This document shows positions 11,619 through 20,411 of a stretch of 56,767 bases of DNA, piece by piece. The position numbers and the translations under genes are program-made. The first letter of the stretch is position 1. Every line of letters begins with the position of its first letter. Source of the stretch: Seminavis robusta (Eukaryota; Bacillariophyta; Bacillariophyceae; Naviculales; Naviculaceae); contig CAICTM010000609.1 of assembly GCA_903772945.1 (NCBI GenBank), forward strand, positions 1-56,767, read 5' to 3'. The notes under the pieces were generated by a model, which saw nothing but the letters and a program-made list of their open reading frames with translations, was not told the origin of the DNA and made no database searches.

Positions 11619-11707
11619 GTTTTCATAGCTTTCTAATCCTCTCATAACTCATTCTTTCAAACTCAAAACACTCGAAAGATCTTTACACTAGCTTTTAGCG
11701 TAGTGCA
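11619..11707 (+). repeat. Truncated gypsy LTR 3' end
   Basis: The last 89 bp of the LTR in plus orientation, from TTTTCATAGC to TAGTGCA, joined directly to the CAAC target duplication and then to transposase coding sequence. This is the true right boundary of the original insertion. The 35 bp before it (11584-11618) do not match the LTR. Confidence 0.75.
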
Positions 11708-11711
11708 CAAC

Positions 11712-13295
11712 CAAAGGCACACAAGAGAGATCCAAAGTGTCAAGTGCGACAAAGGAATCTTCTGCCAAGACCATACCTTTCAGGTTGTCAAGAACTACTC
11801 CAAGAGTCTTGGTGCCGGTGCTGTTTGGGATGCTGCCACAGAGACTGGTGAGATTGCCTCTGCCGTTCTTGTTCCCACCACCAAGACAATCCACTTCTCC
11901 CATGCTGCCATGCAGCTAGCAAGGAGGAGCCACTTCAACCCTGCTGCCATGTACAGCGACACTTGGCCCAACAAGGATGACTACTGGGAGATACTCTTTC
12001 CAGGAATCGAGGGAAGGCTAGGCCTGTTTCATTATGAGAAGAGAATCCTGTCAACTTTGAGGAAAGGACACATTGATTACTCTCAAGCACTGACGGACCT
12101 CTTGGATTGCTTGTACGTGTACTCACCAGTTGACTATGAGAAACTTCTCCATGCATTGAAACATGGCCTCTTGTCCACCAATGGCAAGTGCTACTCCATG
12201 GCAGAGATCTCCGATATGCAAGCTTCCAAGGTCTTCAGAGCTAGGTACTCCAAATATCTAAGGAAGAAGATGAGAGAACCAGAGACCATGAGACAGAAGT
12301 TGCAACAGTGGTTCTGCAGATACAAGGTGACTGCCAGTGATGGTAGCCAGCCAGGACAGGGCCGACTGGATCCAATGAAGAACTTTACCTTGTTCACTTC
12401 TGATACCAAGCCAGCAGTAGAGAACTGTGTTGACAAAGCCATTCACTTGGCTGATCCACTGCCTTTGGAAGACATGTATGACACAATCCTCCCATCACCC
12501 AACTCCAAGCACAGCCTCCCAGAGTATCTGTCAAGGAGAGGAGAATCCAAACTGGAAGCATTCCATGACAAGTTTGCCCATTTCGCCAATAGTGGCATGA
12601 GAAGAAGTCTAGCAGATGCCCTCAACCTGGCTGGAACAGCCAGATACAACCTCAACATTCGACACAAGAGAGCCTTCCTGTCAAGAATCAGTCTGGAAGA
12701 AAGGAGGTCAATTCCAGCTGGATGGGAAAAGGTTGTTCCATACTGGAACCATTCAGAGTTGGCTTACCTGAATGACCTAGCAGTGGCTGTGGGTCTCGAC
12801 GAACCATTTCCTAATGCAGAGCCCTTGCCACAGGATAATGGAGAGAGATTCTTTTCAGACTTCATTACTGGATTCAAACCACAGAGACAAAAGTACACAC
12901 CCAATGATTGTTGTCTTTGTGCAGCTTGCACTGGAGCACCACCGAGTCCACCAGCAATCGATCCACCAAGTCCACCAGCAATCGATCCACCACCTCCACC
13001 AGCAATCGGTCAACCACCTCGAACAGAACCACCAGCAATCGGTCCACCACAGCCACCTCCACCACCAACCCAAGCAGCTGTGGCACAAACAACAAACAAT
13101 TACATGAGTAACATGCTTCGATTTCAACAACAACAGATTCAAATGATGCAACTCGCCGTGCAAATGCGGCAATTCCAACCAATACTGCCATCTCCTTTCC
13201 AGCCACCACCACCAAATGGTTGCTGTCACGGATACTGCCACTGGTTGACGCATAGGAGAGGAAGACCACCTCATGATGCCACCTGTCGAACTTGA
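11712..13295 (+). pseudogene. DDE-type transposase gene, 3' part
   Basis: One open frame runs from the insertion junction to a stop at 13295, and it is also open backward across the junction into 6300. It contains an RNase-H-fold-like pattern: DHTFQVVKNYSK (first Asp), then MYSDTWPNKDDYW (second Asp), then GRLGLFHYEKRI with His and Arg, as in MULE-like transposases. The C-terminal part has a Pro-rich tandem repeat (PPSPPAID and variants, about 12940-13070) and Cys/His groups (CCLCAAC, CCHGYCHW). The N-terminal half was separated by the gypsy insertion, so this piece lacks its own start. The superfamily is not certain. Confidence 0.6.
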
Positions 13296-13367
13296 TTAAA
13301 TGGATACGTGGCATAACAGCAATAAATATTTAGATGCATCAAATTCATTTCTAATGTAGCCATTAAC

Positions 13368-14195
13368 TTACAGTAAGGTTCCACAATGGACAGCATGGTG
13401 TGGTTGCAAGAATCCAAGGTTGAGCATGTCTTCCATGCAATCATCAACAAAAGTCTCACTCATCAAAGTCAATATCTTGAAGGAGATTTGGTTGTTGTTG
13501 TCATACCAGTGCGAACAATACCCATGCCAAGCATCCATCGCCATGTGTCCTTCATTGGACGACAACTCATAGCTCTCACTGATCCTTTCCCTCACTAACC
13601 AATAGATGCACTCAATGAAGATGTCCTTCCTTTCACATGGTTCTGGCCCCTCCAGCATTTCAGAAAGGGTGGAGAGAACTTACCATTTTGGACTTTTCTG
13701 AAGGCCCCAATAAAACATGTAATCCATGATGCCTGTCATGTCAGGAGGAAGAGGCTTGCATCCTCCTTGCATTATCATCTCCTCAAGAATGGGCACATCA
13801 AAGCTATTTGTGCGCACACAGCTGTACTTCTTCTCGTTGTTGTTGATCCTGAGATCCACGACGTCGATCCTAGGATCCACCACCTCTTCTAAAATCACAT
13901 ACTGGCAGGTGAATCCATGCCTTGTGGCCTTCAACTCATTGAATGGGTAGTATGTATTGACACTTCGCAGCCACTTCGAGAAGACTGCTGAAGTAGTTGA
14001 GATCCTCATTGTCGCTTGTTGTTGGTATCGAAATGCACCAGGAAATAATCGTTGATCGATCGGAGAGAGGTCCGCCAAATTTCGAATTGTGGGAGGGTTT
14101 GCTTCGAGCGAAGGATGGGAAAAGAGCAAGTGTCCGTTGACTTGGTTTGAATTGCTGTGACATATTTGATGACATATACACTGTCTGAAGAACAT
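13368..14195 (-). CDS. Hypothetical protein, probable transposon passenger ORF, interrupted by one stop or a short intron
   Basis: From an ATG at 14195 the frame is open to a TAA at about 13680, then continues open in the same frame to 13368. The stop lies in a perfect donor-like sequence, ATGGTAAGT. A 54-nt GT-AG intron ending in GTGAAAG would remove the stop and keep the frame into KDIFIECIYW. Either this is a tiny intron or the gene has one nonsense mutation. I recognise no domain. It is antisense to, and just beyond, the 3' end of the DDE transposase, so it may be the second gene of that transposon. Confidence 0.4.
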
Positions 14196-14803
14196 ACCTC
14201 AGAGGGGCGTCAGAGGGGCGATGACCTTTTTAATTAGGGCAAAGATTGAGTCGTTGCCATTTCCCCTCTCTTCTGTATCCGTTTGTCGAAAGATTGCGGT
14301 CCTGCCCGCTCTCCAAGTGGGAATCAGGAATCGAAAGGTTAACCCTCTCCCTTTTCTTTTCTTTTCCCTCCCCCGCGCTGCTGCCTAACCCCCCCCATAA
14401 TATCGTGACAGGTACACTGTACTGGTAAGGCAGCCGTCAATGAGCAAAGTGGGGACCATGTTGATCCAAGACAAGCTCGGAAACGATTTACATGTACAGA
14501 AAAGCCATTCTTTGCATTCGTTGCGAAGAACGCTTTTATCATAAGGTAGATGAGGTAATAAATATTGATACTACAAACAAGATTCACCTCAACTACTGCT
14601 TCATACTGTATTAATAGTCGCTTCCAGGAGTTAAAACTGTTTTCGAAGGTAGTTTTAGCGTTGTCACTGTATTTTAGTCTAGCTTTTATCGACCGAAATC
14701 CGAAAGCATGCTTATCCACAATATAGGTACTAAAAGTGTACTAAGCGCCTACCAGTACCGGTACCTTGATATTAAAAGCTATTTCTAAGTTTGCTTCCGA
14801 ACT
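14196..14803. other. Intergenic, no gene seen
   Basis: About 600 bp containing short C-rich and T-rich patches near 14340-14400 and no supportable ORF. A GAGGGGCG direct repeat at about 14200-14220 may mark the right end of the DDE transposon, but no matching inverted terminus was found. Confidence 0.35.
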
Positions 14804-15105
14804 GGAGTTGCGGGAATACCTGTTTTCCGTGTTCATCAGGCAGTTCCAACTGTTTTCTTTTGGAAGAATGACTGAAAAAAGAAGAATGACACAATCTGGA
14901 AGAATGAGACAATCTGGAAGAAAGACGCAAACTTGAAGACTCTACGTAAAAACACGTAGAATTAGTACCAGGTGACGGAATCTGGAAGAATGACACAATA
15001 TGGCAGAATGACACAATCTGGAAGCATGGTTCAAAGTGGAAGATTAACACAATTTGTTGGTGACCAAAAAAGGAACAGCTTCAAGAGCCGATTCCCCGCA
15101 ACTCC
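14804..15105 (+). mobile_element. MITE family A, copy 2
   Basis: A 302-bp copy of the element at 4263-4562, with the same TIR (GGAGTTGCGGGAAT at the left, ATTCCCCGCAACTCC at the right). ACT is duplicated at 14801-14803 and 15106-15108. The internal 18-bp GGAAGAATGACACAATCT repeats and the central CTACGTAAAAACACGTAG palindrome are kept. Two copies with different 3-bp duplications confirm the element borders. Confidence 0.8.
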
Positions 15106-15543
15106 ACTTTGGGGATCTCATACTGGTAGGAGTTTGCAGAACTATAAATATTCCTGCTGAACTTATCTTAGCTCAGGATCCATCAACAGGGTAATGTAGT
15201 ATCTTTTGTTAATACTCTGATTAGGAAAGAAGTGATTTGAATACTCTGCTTCTTCCCACCTTACTCAACGTACCCTAATGTGAAGAGCGGAAAGAGCGCT
15301 TTATCACCTGCCAGAGCCAAATGCTTTGACTTTTTGCACCTGTTTTTAAGGTATTTTGACCTAGAAAAGCTGTCATTGTATCATTTCTCAATCTCTTATG
15401 TGCCCAAGGGAGAGTGCTTACTGGGTATCTTAGCTCTCTAGTAAAGTGCAGATCTGAGTGTCTCCAATCTCCAATGTATCGGAATCTTAGCATTATTCCA
15501 GCAAGTCTCAGTACTTGACATCTTTCTCCGATTGTCTTACTTC

Positions 15544-15851
15544 CTGGAAGGCCCGGTCACGTGACAGCTGGTCGCCAAAAAATAGCATAAAGTCGCACAC
15601 AGCATCAAAGTCGCATCAAAAGTCGTATGAAAAGTCGCATGCAAGTCGCATGAAAGTCGCGTGCGACTTTCTCGCACGACTATAAGCAAGGTGACAGAGT
15701 CGCGTAGGATCGCTGAAAGTCATTTGGAAAGTCGTGCAAAAGTCGCATGCGACTCACACACGACTCGCACGCGACTTTGTGAACGACTTTCAGCGATCCT
15801 ACGCGACTTTGACCGATCCGGGACTTTAAGTCGCATGACGGGGCCTTCCTG
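15544..15851 (+). mobile_element. MITE family B, Harbinger-related
   Basis: A 308-bp element beginning CTGGAAGGCCCGGTCAC and ending in the inverse of CAGGAAGGCCCCGTCA. The interior is filled with GTCGCATGCGACTT-like short palindromes. The same TIR start (CTGGAAGGC / CAGGAAGGC) and the same subterminal AAGTCG motifs bound the 4.4-kb Harbinger element at 35794-40189, so this is probably its deletion derivative or is mobilised by its transposase. I see no clear target duplication. No coding capacity. Confidence 0.65.
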
Positions 15852-16299
15852 GTAGCTTGCTAGCTAGTAGTATCAAGGGAGGTTTACTTCTCAGTATGCG
15901 GCTTTAAAATTCAGAACAATCGGCAGCGTCGACAGTCGACAGCCTGAAGATTCATTCAATCCTGCGCAAGCTTCTATTTAAAGGTGCCCTTTTTATCAAG
16001 ACCGACACTTAAATAAATTCATGGTGGTGAACACCACTATGTGGGTATTTTAATACTTTAAAACACGAAAACTTGAAAAGATTTCTTCCAAGTCATCGTT
16101 CTATGTAGGTATGCGAATAAGCGTTCTATTTATTAGTACTGGTGTACTGGTACATGTGTAAGCCGACACGGTACCTGGCAGGCAAATGGAAACCTCCGCC
16201 AACAAAACGCCCATGGCGTTTTCTCACATCTTTTGTACCAGGTACGTCCATCAGCAAACCTTCGATGCATCCATGCATTAATGCCTCGAATAGTACCAG

Positions 16300-18183
16300 A
16301 TGCCCTACCAGATTCCCTTGGATATGGAAGGATACAATGAGCAGCTCCCAAGTTGCTGCACTGACAGCAGTAGCCGTCGTAGCAGCGTCGGCTTCAATTC
16401 GAAGGGGGTCAGGCGAAAGTCGCCTGTGAGGCACGTCGAAGGGGTATCAATCGAGCAACTTCCTCCTCTCCGAGCTCATGTGAGACTCATGTTGGCAACA
16501 ATAGCCATGGTCCTTGTGATCAATCAGTTCTATGAGCCGAATGTAATGGGAGCTCGATTGGCTACTGGCACAAACAGCAGCAGCGTTGCGTCCACAGCGC
16601 AGATGATTGCTCCTCATGGCGCCTGTGGTTTCAGAGAGTACCCAGACCAACAGTACTACAACAGTGACTTTCTGGCCGATGATGATAACCGAGGTAGACT
16701 CAGGAGACATGGGAACAAGGGACAGTCGGCTCGACCATTCCTCGCAGAGGCTGACTACATCTATGGGGAAGTTCCCATTCTACTGACGCCGTCGCCAAAG
16801 TTTGGAGGAGGTGGCAAGATTTGTCTTGACGATAAAGGAGCTAACGCCGGCTCTCACTACGTGGCATTTGCAGATGGAACCAACCCAACCATCCTGTCCG
16901 TGGCCCGTGTCAAGCAACGACTCCCTTCTCATCACCCTCTGCTCCAACTTCTTGACACGATAATTGCAGACATCGCAAAGGAGTCCACCGACGCGACATC
17001 AAGTACCAAGGCTAAGCCCGCCTTTGTGGGTACAGTTCTGTTTAAAAGGCCCGAAGCAATGCAGTGCTACTATGGGCAGCCAGAGCAACCCGAGGACCTC
17101 TTCCAGTCGCAGGGCTTTCAACATCAACGGTATGAACAAGGCACATTCTTCGCCATCCTTGATGCCCACGGCCGCATTCTCTGGAAGACACCCATCACCC
17201 TGACCCCAGCACTGCAGTATTTGCAGGCAACTGCGAGACGGCTGGCAACATCCGACACTTCCAGCACAGTTGGCAACAACAGCGTTGAGCTTGATCCAGC
17301 CGACATTGCCAGTGAAAGCAGCCCACATCATAAAGCATTTGATACGCATGACGTGTTTGACGATCCGCGGCTCTTCCTTCATGATGGGCAGATTTGGATC
17401 AGTTCTCATGGCAATCGCCGTGGCTTTCAGAGTCACAACCAAATTCACTTTGCACCAGTAGCAGCTGAAGATGGCAATGGCAGTACTTTCGTTGCTCGCA
17501 TTGACGAACAAGATACAGTCCCGGTCTGCTGTGGACGAAACATTGGAGTGCTGGAGCAAACAAGCAACACTGCAACGGCAATGTCGTCGTCGCCATCCGC
17601 AGTAAACCCCCTTGCCGTGTTGCCGTGGATTGACCCAGTCACTTTTATGCGGGTTAATGGCAACGGGACAGCAGTGCAACCGGACGGCCAACCACTAGCT
17701 TCTGGGCCAAAGGCGGGGACTGCCAACAAGAGGAAGAAAAAGCGCGTGACAAGCCATTTTCATGGAACCAATGGGTTCTTGTTGTATCTGCCCGAAACCA
17801 ACGAATACCTTGGCATTGGACACTTCCACAAGGGAGCCCACAAGCCATTTGCCGTATGGGGGCATCATTACACACACGCATTCTACACCATCTCAGCAGG
17901 CAACGAAAATGACCACCACTATCAACTGACCCGACTCTCCCCCGAGTTTGTCTTTGCATCCAAGAGTGCTCGGTCTGAGCACGAAGCGGATGGAGACGTA
18001 ATCCAGTTTGCCAGTGGGATGGAGATTGTCTCTCATGATGATGGGGTCGAGTACGTTGTAATCTCGTATGGGATCAACGATTGCGAGAGTGCCATCGTGT
18101 ACGTGGAAATGTCGCGAGTGGTGGAGCTCCTTCGACCCGTAGACGATGGTCTACGTGTTGTAGACTTTATGGCAAGGGCGTGA
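16300..18183 (+). CDS. Type II membrane protein with glycosidase-like beta-propeller features
   Basis: Single exon, 627 aa. A membrane segment at about residues 62-77 follows a short basic cytoplasmic tail, so a Golgi or ER type II topology is likely. The luminal part has DDPRLFLHDGQIWISSHG, a GTNGFLLYLPETNEYLGIGHFHKG stretch split by spacers, and VISYGINDCES near the end. These resemble the blade motifs of GH43/GH130-like five-bladed propellers (a DPR at a blade edge, a terminal YG.ND). I infer a role in glycan processing; no catalytic triad is proven. A Lys/Arg-rich insert (NKRKKKR) sits near residue 475. The ATG at 16300 precedes the basic tail; a second in-frame ATG follows at 16324. Confidence 0.65.
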   Translation: MPYQIPLDMEGYNEQLPSCCTDSSSRRSSVGFNSKGVRRKSPVRHVEGVSIEQLPPLRAHVRLMLATIAMVLVINQFYEPNVMGARLATGTNSSSVASTAQMIAPHGACGFREYPDQQYYNSDFLADDDNRGRLRRHGNKGQSARPFLAEADYIYGEVPILLTPSPKFGGGGKICLDDKGANAGSHYVAFADGTNPTILSVARVKQRLPSHHPLLQLLDTIIADIAKESTDATSSTKAKPAFVGTVLFKRPEAMQCYYGQPEQPEDLFQSQGFQHQRYEQGTFFAILDAHGRILWKTPITLTPALQYLQATARRLATSDTSSTVGNNSVELDPADIASESSPHHKAFDTHDVFDDPRLFLHDGQIWISSHGNRRGFQSHNQIHFAPVAAEDGNGSTFVARIDEQDTVPVCCGRNIGVLEQTSNTATAMSSSPSAVNPLAVLPWIDPVTFMRVNGNGTAVQPDGQPLASGPKAGTANKRKKKRVTSHFHGTNGFLLYLPETNEYLGIGHFHKGAHKPFAVWGHHYTHAFYTISAGNENDHHYQLTRLSPEFVFASKSARSEHEADGDVIQFASGMEIVSHDDGVEYVVISYGINDCESAIVYVEMSRVVELLRPVDDGLRVVDFMARA

Positions 18184-19064
18184 CCGAACCAGATGCCAAC
18201 AACTTTAATCATAGTCTGACAAGAATTGAATCCTGGCGGGCTGAAAGCGCTGATTCGCATTACTTGTTACAACACTACGGAATGGATATGCCAATTTCGC
18301 CCGTTAGCCATATCTCTTTGTAAAGGAAATTGTTTGGATTTCTGGAGAGCCAGTGAGTGGTGAGTCCATCCAGATGTGCAATATGGCCGTGAAGACGCGT
18401 GTAGTGGGAGAGAGGAGCAGTGAAGTTTTTGTCAGCGGGAGCAGGCAAAAGATGGGGGTACAGAGCAAATTGGACTCCTCTAGAGCAATTGGTCGCACCT
18501 CTACCGTAGGTAGGAAATTTTGTGGCAATTAATAACTAAATTGGTCGCACCTCTATGGGAACTTGGACGCACCTCTGGGGCAAATTGGCAAAGATATCTG
18601 TCCCTCAAGAAATACTACATGTAGCAGGGCAAAGCCATCCATCCGTACCGGTTACCTAGCTAGAGGGCAAGCTGGATTCAAGTTTATCGATACGCCTTCT
18701 CTCCTCTAAAGCTCGCCCCCCTGCCAGCTCTGGTATTGGCACTTCGTACATGCTCTACAGTACCTCTACCGGACCAGACCTACGGAATGTACCGTCGATC
18801 TCTGTTTGCAACGTTGATCTATTCGCTCTTGCGAATGATGAATCATTCTTGCTTGCAAAATTAGATTTATTAATAATCGTTGTATATCTCTAAACCTTCG
18901 AGAGACAACAGACTTTATCATTAAATCTCTTATTACGCAGTTTCTTTGCCGAGTGCCCAACTCCACGGCATCATCAGATTCTGTGCATGCGGCTATGCGG
19001 CTGCCTCTTGAGTGGTGCCGGACCGTGCCGGTAGTATGTACAGTGTCCATGGTTGAAGGAAAGG
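18184..19064. other. Intergenic with three copies of a 14-bp motif
   Basis: No gene is supported. TTGGTCGCACCTCT occurs at 18489-18502 and 18541-18554, with a variant, TTGGACGCACCTCT, at 18563-18576. An ATG at 19049, out of frame with the sulfotransferase, lies just before that gene's first in-frame ATG and could reduce its translation. Confidence 0.4.
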
Positions 19065-20000
19065 ATGCAAGCGGTGGATCTAAACTATGGCCATGTTACT
19101 CTGAGACGCTGCCTCGCCACTGGAGGGGTTTTTATCCTCTTCGCCCTTGTTCTTTCCACTTGGTTGTACCCCTTGTTGATACGCACGCTGCCTGAACCAC
19201 AATCCGACAACGACCTGTACTATGATGAAATGGTCTCCAGCGGAATGAAGCGCTCATCGGCCCATCAGCAAAAGTTTCAAACCCGAAAAGACTTGATCAA
19301 AGACCTTCCAAAGAGTCTCCTTTTTCACACCAATTTTGACGAGTTTGGAGGAATGCCCATCTCCGATGAATTTGCCTTTTTGCATATTTACAAGTGTGGA
19401 GGGACTACAGTCGAGAATATGCTGCTGGATGGTCAGGACGACAGCAATGTGCATGAAATACTAGACAGCCTTGTCATGGCGAACCGAAAATGGATCGCCG
19501 TGGTTCGAGACCCCATTGACCACTTTTTAAGTGGTTGGGCAGAGTGTGGACTGCGATATTTCTCCCGAGATGATGAACACGATCCTCTGTACGGCAGTCT
19601 GGCAGGAATTCACAGGGACTATGACGCCCGCATTCAAGATTGGTTGCAAAGTGTAAAAGCTCACCTGGGTTCCTCCCGTTGCTGGATGCATTCACATCCA
19701 CAAGTAAACTTCATGATCCACAACAGAACTCACTCCATTGATACACACATTCATGCAGTGGGGGATCTATCAGAATTGAAAGAAATGGTGGTACACATCG
19801 GGAAGTTTCAAGGATGGCGAGATGGAAATACAGGCCGGGATGCCTCCCTCAGTGATGTCAAAGTCAAAAACTTTCCCAGCCGAAAGGATCTCTTGTCAAA
19901 GGACACCATCCTCAAACTGTGTGAATTCCTCCAATTGGACTATTTCCTTCTGGATTTTCAGCCTCCAGAGATTTGCGAGCAAGAAGATGCACTGCTGTGA
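19065..20000 (+). CDS. Membrane-anchored sulfotransferase (Sulfotransfer_2-like)
   Basis: Single exon, 311 aa from the first in-frame ATG at 19065. A signal anchor spans residues 18-38 (CLATGGVFILFALVLSTWL), giving type II topology with the catalytic domain in the Golgi lumen. HIYKCGGTTVENML (about 107-120) matches the 5'-phosphosulfate loop, and VVRDPIDHFLSGW (about 146-158) the 3'-phosphate-binding motif with Arg and Ser, so it should use PAPS to sulfate a carbohydrate-like acceptor. Length and order fit the carbohydrate sulfotransferase group. The specific acceptor cannot be told. The preceding gene is also a type II glycan-related candidate, but there is no evidence of co-regulation. Confidence 0.8.
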   Translation: MQAVDLNYGHVTLRRCLATGGVFILFALVLSTWLYPLLIRTLPEPQSDNDLYYDEMVSSGMKRSSAHQQKFQTRKDLIKDLPKSLLFHTNFDEFGGMPISDEFAFLHIYKCGGTTVENMLLDGQDDSNVHEILDSLVMANRKWIAVVRDPIDHFLSGWAECGLRYFSRDDEHDPLYGSLAGIHRDYDARIQDWLQSVKAHLGSSRCWMHSHPQVNFMIHNRTHSIDTHIHAVGDLSELKEMVVHIGKFQGWRDGNTGRDASLSDVKVKNFPSRKDLLSKDTILKLCEFLQLDYFLLDFQPPEICEQEDALL

Positions 20001-20020
20001 CAAGAACACAACCAAGTGAC

Positions 20021-20284
20021 ATGAGGTTCTCTTCAGGTTACCGTAGCAAGGTGCTACCTAAGGAACACCTACAGAGTGTGACAAAGTCAGTTGAAACCCT
20101 GAAGAAAGTGGTGAAAGACTTCTCCAAAGGGGGGAAATTCGACATGCAGGGCCAGAGAGAGTTGTTTCGGACTCAAGCAAGCATTGCTGTACTGGAATGC
20201 TCAGCACTACTACAGGTACTTTCCTTCCCCACGCAGGAAGATAGACGCTCTCAATTCAATTACATGCATGGCAGAAACCGATGA
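20021..20284 (+). CDS. Small hypothetical ORF downstream of the sulfotransferase
   Basis: An 87-aa frame starting 20 bp after the sulfotransferase stop. The composition is protein-like (Lys-rich amphipathic stretch SVTKSVETLKKVVKDFSK) and not low complexity. A donor-like CAG|GTACTT occurs at about 20216, so it could also be an exon of a longer or alternative transcript. No domain recognised and no homologue known to me. It could equally be 3' UTR. Confidence 0.25.
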   Translation: MRFSSGYRSKVLPKEHLQSVTKSVETLKKVVKDFSKGGKFDMQGQRELFRTQASIAVLECSALLQVLSFPTQEDRRSQFNYMHGRNR

Positions 20285-20411
20285 TGCGCAATAAGAGTTT
20301 GCTCTTCTACTATTTTATTTGTATGCTAGCTAGCTACCCTCTTTGCGTACAGTCCTTTTTGTGTTGCTTGATACTAAAGAAGACATGAGATGAAGTAGGT
20401 GAAATTGAGAT

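Larger units (their letters stand above)
6313..11707 (+). mobile_element. Rearranged Ty3/gypsy LTR retrotransposon complex
   Basis: The block is bounded by the same 4-bp direct repeat, CAAC, at 6309-6312 and 11708-11711, and begins TGCAATAC and ends TAGTGCA like an LTR. Inside are an LTR (6313-6731), decayed gag-pol, a second direct LTR (10450-10864) preceded by a purine-rich AGGGGGCGAA, an inverted copy of the gag start (10865-11155) with an inverted LTR (11156-11583), a short unrelated stretch, and a truncated LTR 3' end (11619-11707). The element inserted into a DDE-transposase gene. The inverted tail is not part of a normal element and points to autointegration or a later rearrangement. 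Confidence 0.75.

Noticed and set aside
16999..17691. 230-codon minus-strand ORF
   Set aside because: It is antisense to the 627-aa membrane protein; no motif, and its Cys/His-rich composition is typical of a shadow frame.
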